From contig QLUC01000020.1 of NCBI GenBank assembly GCA_018725275.1, forward strand, positions 1 to 17,885: a stretch of DNA of 17,885 bases, given 5' to 3'. Under the pieces are notes generated by a model. That model searched no databases. It saw nothing but the letters and a program-made list of their open reading frames with translations, and had not been told where the DNA came from. A program made the position numbers and the translations under genes. Positions 6,446 through 13,425 of this stretch are shown piece after piece. This DNA is from Bacillota bacterium. Lineage in GTDB: Bacteria > Bacillota > UBA994. Within the stretch, counting starts at the first letter, position 1; every line of letters starts with the position of its first letter.

Positions 6446-9400
6446 TTACACGCCGTGCTTCGCCCGGGTGTTTTGCATTCGCTTTACTTGCAGGACAAAG
6501 CTCTCGAGCCGCGCTTCAATGACGGGGGGAAAGGGGCTGCCATCGCTCTCGATGCTGATAAAGGGCAGGTGCGGGTGCTCGGCGACGATTTTTTTGACTA
6601 GCTCGGAATCACTGCCCATAAACTGTTTTTCGGCATCGATACACTGCTTGATCAACGATTCGGCAATGCGCGCCGGCATGCACCCAAAGGGACCGATAGA
6701 GATGACCCCATCGACGCGGTCAACGATGTCGTTTAACGCGCAGGCCAAGGTGAGGATGGCCTCTCCGGTCAGCTCCGGGTTGATAATATGCGCCACGCTC
6801 TCCACCAAGCGCCTGATGTCGATGAGATGGTAGTCGTATAGATTCGAGGCCACAAATATGCCCTTAATTACCCGCTCGTAGTGCTCCATAACTTGCGCCT
6901 TGCCCCATGACTTCAGCGGCTGCATGGCCGTCACCGGGCCGCGCAGACCCTTGGACGCTAGGTAATTGGTGTAGTACACCCACTCGACCACCGGGGCCAT
7001 GAGCACCACGATGCCTTTCTCAGCCAAGCGCTCCACGAGGTAACGCTGGGACAACCCGTCCCGACGCACATAGATCTCGCCTACGAGGGCCACCTTCGAA
7101 GCCTGGGACAAGGGAGTGTGGAGGGGAATGCCGCTGAGTAGCCTGGCCACGTCCTTGAGCGCCTTCACCAAGTCGCGCCAACCCATGGTGGCTATGGCTC
7201 GCAGCAAGATGTCTTCTGCCTCTCTATAGGTGGCTAGGGCCGCTTGACGATCGCGTGATAAAGTCAGTACAGCAGCGCGAATCTCTTCCATCACGTCGCC
7301 GATATGCGTCGCCCACAGGGCGCGCAGGGTAAACATATTGCCCATACCGCCGTAGCTGTCTTTGGAAGAAAGGGACATGAGGGCTAGGTCGCTAATTTGC
7401 TGCTTTTGGATGAGCATCTTGGTCAACACATTGTACTGGGCAAAGCGGCAGGACCCGCTGGTGGTGGGCATGAAGTAGACGGTCTTTTCCCCGCTTGGCC
7501 TTTGGTCTAAGTAGTTGTGGAGGCTCCCAATGGTTAAAATGAGGGGCAGACATTCCTTACAAGTGGTGTAGTTCTTGCCTCGCGCCAAGTCGGCTTCACT
7601 TGGAGGGGGTAAGGGAATGGCGGTGATGCCGAAGTGGCTGAACATGGACGCCAAAAGACGGGTACTAAAATCCCCCATGGTCGGGATGAGGACCTTAACT
7701 CGGCTATCGGTCAGGCGCAGTCTCTCGCCGTCCGAAGAACGAAAGACCCAAGACGTTCCTTCTTTGATCATTTCCGCAGGTACACATAGTGACTCGCCCG
7801 CGGAGACCGACCCCCGGATGCTGCCAAACCTCTTGATGATGTCGAGGAAGGCGTCAATGCGGGTGTCGATGCCGGCATCCGCCGTGTGTGAATCTAGTTC
7901 CAGCGTCAATGAGGGCTTGTCCTGCATTATCTCCCGGAAGTAGTTCAGGATGAAGGAATCCGGTCCGCAGCTAAAGTTAGTGATATAACAACCGAACAGA
8001 TGCGGCTGCTCCTTGACAACTTTAGCCGCCTTCAAAATGCTCATGCCGGCCGCCCAGTGCATGGTGCCAATCGGCGGCTCTGCATCGCAGTCGAGCATTT
8101 CGTGCGGTAGCACCATGACGCCGCGCGAGGCAAATTTATGGGGTACGCCCATGTTGGCGAGGTCGAGAAAAGCATTATATGACCTGCCAAAGAGGACTAC
8201 CACCGGCACCTGTGTCTCTGCCGAGCGCAGCAAGGCCTGCCTGCCTATCTCCTTGAGCTTGTCTAAAAAGTCATTTTGCGCCCGGACGGCAGCGCGAAAA
8301 GCACGCCTGGCTTCCCCTTGGCTCACGCCGAGCAGGCCCCCGAGCCGGAGCATGTTTTTCTCGCCTTCCTCATAAGTGCTCGGCATATTGAGTACAGGCG
8401 TCAGCAATTTAATGCCTTGGAGTTCACTCTTGAAGATACGCCGCAAAACATAAGGCTCTCCCTGAATCAATGGGCAGGTGGTGCTCGGTTTCGCGCCCCC
8501 GGTCACCGGAGTGGCCCGCACATGCGGCATCAAGATATAATCGGGCCGCTTACGCAGCAGGTTCATCATAAAGCCATGCGCCATGTCGAGGGGGTAGCAG
8601 AAGGGGGCATTGCGCCGTTCTATGCCCTCACCATCGAGGCCGTCGGAGAGGACTATGCTGAAGCCGAGATCAGCCAAGAAAGCGTGATAGAAAGGATAGA
8701 GGCTATTCGTCATGAGAGATTGGCTGATGCCCACGGTCCGGCCCCGCGGTTCGGGGGGGACAAGGGGTCGGTCATACAAAAGCTTCTGCCGCAGAGCCAC
8801 CAGATTGAAGGATGCCGTGTCGTGCTTTTCATGAAGACGCTCGTTATAGTATTTATTACAGGCCCCGCCGAAGGGGTAAATCCGACCATCAACCTTGATG
8901 CGCGCTATGGAGCATTTGCGGTCACAGCTATCCTTGCCGCCGGCACACTCGAACACCGCGCCATACTCCACCTCGCGCGTAGCCAACTCGACCAGGTCAA
9001 ATTTGCCCGGCGGGAGTAGCCCGGCCTCAATTTTGTGCCAGTATTCAAGGGCCACACCAAAGGCCCCCATGAGGCCGGGGTCGGGCGGAACGACGATGTC
9101 GCGATCGGTGATGAGCGCCATGGCCAAGGGCACCGCCTTGTTATAGCAGACCCCGCCCTGCATAAATATTTTTTGCCCTACTTTGCGGCTGCCCTTAACG
9201 CGGGTGACATAGTTGAGGCAAATGGCATAAACCAAGCCCGCGGCGATGTTCTCGCTCGAGATACCTTCCTGGATGGCGGTCTTGATGTCGCTGCCGATAA
9301 AGGCCGCGCATTGATCGTTAAAGTTAGGCGGCCTGTCCCCTTTGAGCGCAGAGTGAGCAATCTCCTCGGTCGCAATGCCGAGGGTTTCTTTGGCCGCTTC

Positions 9401-10705
9401 CTCGAGAAACGAACCTGTGCCCGCCGAACAGGCTTCATTCATGGCATAATCCGCAGGAACGCTGTTCACGATGTAGGTGTACTTGGCGTCCTGCCCCCCA
9501 ATTTCAAAGAGCGTATCGACCGCGGGATCAAAATGGGCGGCCGCGGTAGTGTGGGCGATGATCTCATTGATGATTCCCCGCGTCAGGCCATGCAAACCGA
9601 CTATCTGTCTGCCTGAGCCGGTCACCCCAAGCCCCACTATGGCTAGACCGGGTGGCACCTGCTCCGCCAGGGATAGGTAGCATTGCCGCGAGGCTCGCAC
9701 CGGGTCGCCGTCGGTCCGCAGGTACTTACCGGCCACTATCGCCCGGTCGCGGGTGCGCATCAGTACCGCCTTGGTCGTGGTCGAGCCGGCATCAAGCCCG
9801 ATGATGTACTCGTCAGCGAGCGTTACTTCTCCCCACAGCTGTTCCTTGAAGGTCACACGCGACTCTGCCTGGGAAAGGGGGGGCAGAAACTCAAACGAAG
9901 ATGCGTCTTCCTTAAATAGTTGTGTGCCCCGAAGGCCCTGGCCATGCTCTTTGGCCCATAGCGCCGCCCCAAGAGCCTCGAAGGAGTCGGCACTCGCGGG
10001 GATGGTGACATTGAACCCATCGCGGCGCAGGAAGCTTATCACCGTGCTGTTCTTGGTCACTCCGCCCACGAGAAGGACATCCTTAGCATTCGCCTTCTGC
10101 AATAGCTCCGTTATCTTGCCCGCCATCATCCGCCCCAGACCGGCAACTACCCTGCCCTTCTTCGTGCCCTTGTTCAAAGCATGGGTACAATCGCTCTTGC
10201 TAAAGACCGAGCAGCGGTCCGCAATCTTGTACGGGGCGTCAATGTCGGCCTGCTCGCCGGCCTCGGCTGGACTTAGGCTCATGCGGCGAATCTGCTGCAG
10301 GAAAAATTCTCCTGTTCCGGAGGCACATTTGTTGCCCACATGGACCGTCGCAATGCGCCCTAGGCTATCGAGCGCATAGACAATAAAGTTTTCGCCGCCG
10401 GCACTGACCACCGCCTCGACTTTCGGCAATTGCGACTGCAAATGCAAGAGGGCCAGTTCAGTGGCCTCCGGCTCGGAGATCACCGGCAGCAGAACCTGTT
10501 CCTTGAGCTTGTGCCCGGTGAGGGCAATGCGCGAATGGGGCAGGACATACTCACCGAGTAACTCCTGCAGCACTTTTCTGGCATTGCCGCCGTGCGGGTG
10601 ACTAGCCTGACGCAAAAGAAGAAACCCGCCGTCCCTTACTTCACCTGTAACAATTTTGATATTTGAAGAACCCAAGCATATGCCGACTACATGTTTTTCG
10701 TCCAA
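6446..10705 (-). CDS. Fused 2-hydroxyacyl-CoA dehydratase activase / dehydratase-like protein
   Basis: This giant protein of about 1,419 residues has two BadF/BadG/BcrA-type activase (ASKHA ATPase) domains, about residues 8-255 and 303-557, followed by a region of about 850 residues (DUF2229 / COG3580-3581 type) related to 2-hydroxyacyl-CoA dehydratase subunits. Domain 2 is complete: GLDAGSTTTKAVL, EIGGQDAKY, and the paired cysteines in NEACSAGTGSF and FNDQCAAF that in HgdC-type activases bridge one [4Fe-4S] cluster between two protomers. The C-terminal part has many cysteine motifs (FCYPLDMAHG, CPLIQGEPY, CKECLPL, SGSCRFAQ, FGCMPARIAE). The expected role is ATP-driven low-potential electron transfer to an Fe-S reductase; the substrate is unknown. 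The TTG at 10705 lies 5 nt after AGAGGTGA; the GTG at 10714 is inside that Shine-Dalgarno. Confidence 0.9.
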   Translation of the reverse strand: MDEKHVVGICLGSSNIKIVTGEVRDGGFLLLRQASHPHGGNARKVLQELLGEYVLPHSRIALTGHKLKEQVLLPVISEPEATELALLHLQSQLPKVEAVVSAGGENFIVYALDSLGRIATVHVGNKCASGTGEFFLQQIRRMSLSPAEAGEQADIDAPYKIADRCSVFSKSDCTHALNKGTKKGRVVAGLGRMMAGKITELLQKANAKDVLLVGGVTKNSTVISFLRRDGFNVTIPASADSFEALGAALWAKEHGQGLRGTQLFKEDASSFEFLPPLSQAESRVTFKEQLWGEVTLADEYIIGLDAGSTTTKAVLMRTRDRAIVAGKYLRTDGDPVRASRQCYLSLAEQVPPGLAIVGLGVTGSGRQIVGLHGLTRGIINEIIAHTTAAAHFDPAVDTLFEIGGQDAKYTYIVNSVPADYAMNEACSAGTGSFLEEAAKETLGIATEEIAHSALKGDRPPNFNDQCAAFIGSDIKTAIQEGISSENIAAGLVYAICLNYVTRVKGSRKVGQKIFMQGGVCYNKAVPLAMALITDRDIVVPPDPGLMGAFGVALEYWHKIEAGLLPPGKFDLVELATREVEYGAVFECAGGKDSCDRKCSIARIKVDGRIYPFGGACNKYYNERLHEKHDTASFNLVALRQKLLYDRPLVPPEPRGRTVGISQSLMTNSLYPFYHAFLADLGFSIVLSDGLDGEGIERRNAPFCYPLDMAHGFMMNLLRKRPDYILMPHVRATPVTGGAKPSTTCPLIQGEPYVLRRIFKSELQGIKLLTPVLNMPSTYEEGEKNMLRLGGLLGVSQGEARRAFRAAVRAQNDFLDKLKEIGRQALLRSAETQVPVVVLFGRSYNAFLDLANMGVPHKFASRGVMVLPHEMLDCDAEPPIGTMHWAAGMSILKAAKVVKEQPHLFGCYITNFSCGPDSFILNYFREIMQDKPSLTLELDSHTADAGIDTRIDAFLDIIKRFGSIRGSVSAGESLCVPAEMIKEGTSWVFRSSDGERLRLTDSRVKVLIPTMGDFSTRLLASMFSHFGITAIPLPPPSEADLARGKNYTTCKECLPLILTIGSLHNYLDQRPSGEKTVYFMPTTSGSCRFAQYNVLTKMLIQKQQISDLALMSLSSKDSYGGMGNMFTLRALWATHIGDVMEEIRAAVLTLSRDRQAALATYREAEDILLRAIATMGWRDLVKALKDVARLLSGIPLHTPLSQASKVALVGEIYVRRDGLSQRYLVERLAEKGIVVLMAPVVEWVYYTNYLASKGLRGPVTAMQPLKSWGKAQVMEHYERVIKGIFVASNLYDYHLIDIRRLVESVAHIINPELTGEAILTLACALNDIVDRVDGVISIGPFGCMPARIAESLIKQCIDAEKQFMGSDSELVKKIVAEHPHLPFISIESDGSPFPPVIEARLESFVLQVKRMQNTRAKHGV

Positions 10706-10728
10706 GCAAATCACCTCTAATTGCTATC

Positions 10729-10773
10729 TTGTCAGGGGCCAAGCCCTCACTATACTTTTTGACACTAGGCCCC
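10729..10773 (+). promoter_or_regulatory. Inverted repeat with a plus-strand promoter-like sequence
   Basis: The gap upstream of the activase gene has TTGTCA (10729-10734) and TATACT (10751-10756) 16 bp apart on the plus strand, each 5 of 6 to consensus, inside a GGGGCC/GGCCCC inverted repeat (10735-10740, 10768-10773). A minus-strand TATAGT (10749-10754) overlaps the same bases but has no good -35, so I cannot place the activase promoter with confidence. The plus-strand version would read antisense into degV. Confidence 0.25.
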
Positions 10774-10830
10774 CGTTTTCCTGCCTAGGAACACGGGCTG
10801 CTGCCCGGAAGTACTGCGCCAAGCAAGAAT

Positions 10831-10864
10831 ATGAGCGTTTAATGCGCTAACATTAAACGCTCAT
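10831..10864 (-). terminator. Hairpin after degV, probable terminator
   Basis: A perfect 14-bp stem, ATGAGCGTTTAATG and its complement with a 6-base loop, begins 14 bp past the degV stop codon. The bases following on the minus strand (ATTCTTG) are only mildly T-rich, so it may stabilise the 3' end or terminate inefficiently. It is symmetric enough to act on both strands. Confidence 0.65.
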
Positions 10865-10878
10865 TATGCTTCCGCTAA

Positions 10879-11733
10879 CTATTGTGCCTTGAGGCCGCTG
10901 ACATATTCCATGGGGATGACCGATATCGCTACCGTCCCCGGCCCACCATGCACGACGAGGGAGGCGGTGAGGTCGGTGACCAGCAAATGAGCCACTTTTA
11001 GCTCTTTTTCTGCCAGGAGCTGCAATTGCGAGGCCAGCCCCGGGTCTTCGGCATGCATAATGGCCACCGCCAAGGGCCTTTGGCCATACTTTTCTTTTAG
11101 CAAGCTGACCATCTCTTTTAAGGCCCCGGGCATGCTGCGCGACTTGGACACCACTTCGACTAAGCCGGCGTTGATGCCCATGATGGGCTTCACTGAGAGG
11201 AGGGAGGCGATGAGGGCCTTAGCGAAGTTGACGCGGCCGCTACGGGAAAGGTACTTGAGCGTGGGAACGGTGAGGAAGGTGGATACCTCGGCCTTAGCCT
11301 GCTCGGCAGCCTCTACTACCTCTTCGACCGTCGCTTTTTGCTTCGCCTTGAGGGCCGCGGCGATGGCCTGCCATCCCCCGCCGAGGGCAACTTGCTCACT
11401 GTCTACCGTTACAACCTTAGCCTTGGTGGCCATGGTCGCGGCTAGACAGGCGGATTGATAGGTGCCGCTGGAGCGCGCGGCAATGTGAATGGAGACAATT
11501 TCCCCACCGAGGTGCTCATAGACGGTCAAAAAGTCTCCCGGGGAGGGCTGACTGGTGCCAAGCTGCTTGGACTGGCCGATTTTTGTAACCAGCAGACTGC
11601 GCGAAGCATCTACCCCTTCGCGATATGTTTCGCCATCAATCACAATGTTTACGGGCACTACCGCGATGTCCAGCAGCGTAACTATATCTTGCGGAATATT
11701 TAAGGCGCTATCAACAACAACTTTTACGGTCAA
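10879..11733 (-). CDS. degV: DegV family fatty-acid-binding protein
   Basis: This 284-residue DegV/FakB-type protein has a two-domain EDD fold that holds a long-chain fatty acid and, in FakAB systems, presents it to the FakA kinase for acyl-phosphate formation. Family signs are VVVDSALNIP near the start, the TSQPSPGDF segment (about residue 70), SSGTYQSA (about 98), the LKYLSRSGRV motif (about 160), and HGGPGT near the C-terminus. The start is TTG 11733, 5 nt after a GGGGTGA Shine-Dalgarno. A longer reading frame to 11877 adds 48 residues with no DegV similarity and is rejected. No fakA is in the window; degV paralogues are often unlinked to it. It follows tdk by 107 bp and may have its own promoter. 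Confidence 0.93.
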   Translation of the reverse strand: MTVKVVVDSALNIPQDIVTLLDIAVVPVNIVIDGETYREGVDASRSLLVTKIGQSKQLGTSQPSPGDFLTVYEHLGGEIVSIHIAARSSGTYQSACLAATMATKAKVVTVDSEQVALGGGWQAIAAALKAKQKATVEEVVEAAEQAKAEVSTFLTVPTLKYLSRSGRVNFAKALIASLLSVKPIMGINAGLVEVVSKSRSMPGALKEMVSLLKEKYGQRPLAVAIMHAEDPGLASQLQLLAEKELKVAHLLVTDLTASLVVHGGPGTVAISVIPMEYVSGLKAQ

Positions 11734-11808
11734 TGGAGTCACCCCTTTCAAGAGTTGTGACGCTCCGGCAGAAGAAAAGTGTCGTAACACATTATGCCAG
11801 CTAAGCCT

Positions 11809-11827
11809 GCCACATGCACAATGTGGC
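11809..11827 (-). other. Small hairpin between tdk and degV
   Basis: A perfect 7-bp stem (GCCACAT with ATGTGGC, 5-base loop) lies 13 bp past the tdk stop codon. It has no T run, so it may be a weak pause site or processing stem. The rest of this 107-bp gap shows a CATAAT (about 17 bp downstream on the minus strand) without a convincing -35. Confidence 0.35.
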
Positions 11828-11840
11828 GCGTCCGCGCTCT

Positions 11841-12410
11841 TTAGATATCCTCCTTTAGCGCCCAGCACAGCCGACAACGCGCTTCGTAAGACTCAACTCC
11901 CCCAACTTGTATTTGGGGGTCATGCATGGAAGCGGGGCGTCCGTCCACCAGCCGCTGGCTGATATAACCCTTGCTGCCACACCTGATGCAGATGGCGCGC
12001 AGCTTGTCCACCTCATTGGCAATGGCCAAGAGATGCGGCATGGCCCCAAAGGGCCGCCCGGCAAAGTCCATGTCTAAACCCGCGATGATGACCTTCTTAC
12101 CGCGGGAGAGAAGTTTTTCTACCACTTCGATGGTCGCTTCTGGGGCAAAGAACTGCACTTCGTCAATCGCCACGATGTCAACTTGGGGAGACACTAAGGG
12201 GAGGATGTCGGCGATGGCGGTGACTGCTATGGCTTCGTGCTGGCGGCTGTCATGGGCCACGATATTCATGGAGTGGTAACGACCATCGAGGGATGGCTTA
12301 AAGAGCATGATGTCTTTGCGTGCATACTTGGCCCGATTGATGCGGCGAATTAACTCGCTGGATTTACCGCTAAACATGCCGCCGCAGATGACTTCTAAAT
12401 AACCTAACAA
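11841..12410 (-). CDS. tdk: Thymidine kinase (type II)
   Basis: This 189-residue TK1-like thymidine kinase phosphorylates thymidine and deoxyuridine with ATP. Visible are the P-loop GGMFSGKSSELIRR (about residues 10-23), the Walker B-like VAIDEVQFF (about 79-87), GLDMDFAGRPFG in the lasso region (about 114), two zinc-binding cysteine pairs (CIRCG and CRLCW), and the substrate loop VGGVESYEARC. The length is normal. The start is TTG at 12410, with AGGAGG 9 nt upstream inside the 3' end of udk, and the two genes overlap by 7 bp, so tdk is translated from the udk message. Together they form a pyrimidine nucleoside salvage pair. Confidence 0.96.
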   Translation of the reverse strand: MLGYLEVICGGMFSGKSSELIRRINRAKYARKDIMLFKPSLDGRYHSMNIVAHDSRQHEAIAVTAIADILPLVSPQVDIVAIDEVQFFAPEATIEVVEKLLSRGKKVIIAGLDMDFAGRPFGAMPHLLAIANEVDKLRAICIRCGSKGYISQRLVDGRPASMHDPQIQVGGVESYEARCRLCWALKEDI

Positions 12411-13048
12411 AAAACCTCGCCTCCTCTGGCCGACGCCCCCATGTGTAGGGCATGGCGCAAGCGCGCGGCGATGAGCGCAATGGCCGCGTTGTTTAACCCA
12501 CCTTCGGGGATAATGACATCGGCATGGCGCTTACTAGGCTCCACGTACTGCTCGTGCATTGGCTTGACCGTGGCGATGTACTGCTCGACGACTGACTCCA
12601 TCGTGCGCCCTCTCTCGACTAGGTCGCGGGTGAGCCGGCGTAATATGCGAATATCGGCATCCGTATCCACGAAGACTTTCAAGTCGTACAGCTGCCGCAA
12701 GGCGGGATGGTGCAGGGCCAAGATACCCTCGACGATAATGAGTTCGCGCGGCTCTAGACACCGCCGAGCACTTTGCCTGGTATGGGTGGCAAAATCATAA
12801 AGCGGGCCCCACACCATCTGGCCTTGGCGCAAAATCTCTAAATGTTCGATCAAGACTTCATCTTCAAAGGCTGCGGGGTGATCATAGTTCTGTACCACCC
12901 GCATTTCCATGGGCAGGTGAGATTGATCACGATAATAATTATCATGCCTAATTAAGAGGGTCTGCCCAGTAAAATGCTTAATCATATTTTCCGCCAAGGT
13001 ACTTTTCCCCGAGCCGGTGCCCCCTGCTATACCCACTATATACGGCAA
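12404..13048 (-). CDS. udk: Uridine kinase
   Basis: This 214-residue uridine/cytidine kinase converts uridine and cytidine to UMP and CMP in the pyrimidine salvage pathway. It has the P-loop GIAGGTGSGKST (about residues 6-17), the DNYYRD substrate motif (about 36-41), YDHPAAFE (about 55-62), IIVEGILALHHP (about 103-114), and RRLTRDLVERGR (about 136-147). The start is TTG at 13048, with GGAGGGGG 8 nt upstream; the ATG a little further up is out of frame. A sigma-A type promoter lies at 13089-13117, inside a duplicated 34-bp sequence, and would give a leader of about 35 nt. Confidence 0.96.
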   Translation of the reverse strand: MPYIVGIAGGTGSGKSTLAENMIKHFTGQTLLIRHDNYYRDQSHLPMEMRVVQNYDHPAAFEDEVLIEHLEILRQGQMVWGPLYDFATHTRQSARRCLEPRELIIVEGILALHHPALRQLYDLKVFVDTDADIRILRRLTRDLVERGRTMESVVEQYIATVKPMHEQYVEPSKRHADVIIPEGGLNNAAIALIAARLRHALHMGASARGGEVFC

Positions 13049-13086
13049 ATCGCTTTCCCCCTCCAGTCATAGTTTCATTGCCTATA

Positions 13087-13120
13087 GTACTATAGCGCCG
13101 AGGATTTTGCTAGGCAAAAA
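13087..13120. repeat. 34-bp direct repeat, copy 1 (promoter-bearing)
   Basis: Copy 1 of an imperfect direct repeat; copy 2 is at 13354-13387, 267 bp away on the same strand. The first 19 bases (starting GTACTATAGCGCCGAGG) are identical, the rest diverged, and both end in a run of five A. Each copy contains a minus-strand -35/-10 pair at 17-bp spacing. Confidence 0.85.
13089..13117 (-). promoter_or_regulatory. Sigma-A type promoter of udk-tdk
   Basis: On the minus strand TTGCCT (13112-13117) and TATAGT (13089-13094) are 17 bp apart, matching consensus at 4 and 5 of 6 positions. The predicted start near 13082 lies about 35 nt upstream of the udk start codon. The whole motif belongs to a 34-bp sequence that recurs at 13354-13387 with the same spacing. 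Confidence 0.55.
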
Positions 13121-13140
13121 AGTTGCATGGAGAAACCACG

Positions 13141-13172
13141 CCGAGGTCGCCAGTTTTTGTGGTCGCGCTACA
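13141..13172 (-). repeat. REP-like hairpin unit H2
   Basis: A 32-nt unit on the minus strand beginning TGTAGCGC and ending GGCGACCTCGG. It matches H1 (17745-17776) at 28 of 32 positions. The inner stem is imperfect here, while the outer conserved arms are kept. Confidence 0.75.
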
Positions 13173-13175
13173 GCG

Positions 13176-13210
13176 TCCCAGGTAGCGGCGTGACACGGCA
13201 CGCCGACCCT
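13176..13210 (-). repeat. GC-rich repeat unit R3
   Basis: A 35-nt minus-strand unit identical to 17684-17718 on the plus strand. It contains the stem CGGCGTG/CACGCCG around a 6-base loop. It is the left-hand, inverted member of the repeat family that flanks the pst operon. Confidence 0.9.
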
Positions 13211-13252
13211 ACACGTTGACCTCCTCCCCCGATGCGTGATAACCCCAGGACA

Positions 13253-13284
13253 TCGAGGTCGCCATCCCATGTGATGGCGCTACA
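13253..13284 (-). repeat. REP-like hairpin unit H3
   Basis: A 32-nt minus-strand unit with the same outer arms as H1 and H2 (TGTAGCGCC, then GGCGACCTCG) but different inner stem and loop bases. It folds into a 7-bp stem, CGCCATC/GATGGCG. The inner pairs differ from H1 on both sides in a compensating way. Confidence 0.75.
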
Positions 13285-13292
13285 CCAAGGCA

Positions 13293-13352
13293 GTAAACAC
13301 TATATTGACAAGGACATCGCCGTATTTTTTCGCGAGTGGTTGTCAAAGTCGG
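13293..13352 (-). repeat. Conserved intergenic module T, left copy
   Basis: A 60-nt minus-strand sequence starting CCGACTTTGACA, matched by 17551-17611 on the plus strand at most positions. It has a 7-bp inverted repeat TTGACAA/TTGTCAA around a centre containing the shared core AAAAATACGGC. Its first base lies at the transcription start predicted for the promoter at 13356-13384. It has no open reading frame of note. Confidence 0.8.
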
Positions 13353-13353
13353 G

Positions 13354-13387
13354 GTACTATAGCGCCGAGGATATTACCAGACAAAAA
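13354..13387. repeat. 34-bp direct repeat, copy 2 (promoter-bearing)
   Basis: Partner of 13087-13120. On the minus strand it holds TTGTCT (13379-13384) and TATAGT (13356-13361), 17 bp apart, so it can act as a promoter reading left through modules T, H3, R3 and H2 towards udk. Its terminal A run is also the T tract of the phoU terminator, so the two features share bases. Confidence 0.8.
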
Positions 13388-13409
13388 GGGTGTGCCCGCG
13401 GCACACCCT
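13383..13409 (-). terminator. Rho-independent terminator of the pst-phoU operon
   Basis: A perfect 10-bp stem, AGGGTGTGCC and its complement (13387-13409, 3-base loop), is followed on the minus strand by TTTTT. It begins 17 bp after the phoU stop codon. Confidence 0.93.
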
Positions 13410-13425
13410 GAGGTGAAAATTTTAC

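Noticed and set aside
8276..9019. Long plus-strand open frame of 247 codons
   Set aside because: It is antisense to the well-supported activase gene, has no recognisable domain, and the high GC content of the opposite strand explains the lack of stops.
11734..11877. N-terminal extension of degV to 11877
   Set aside because: The 48 added residues lack DegV similarity, and an excellent ribosome binding site precedes the TTG at 11733.
13049..13425. Insertion sequence remnant with a transposase fragment
   Set aside because: No translated frame in this stretch resembles a transposase; the content is short repeats, promoters and a terminator.
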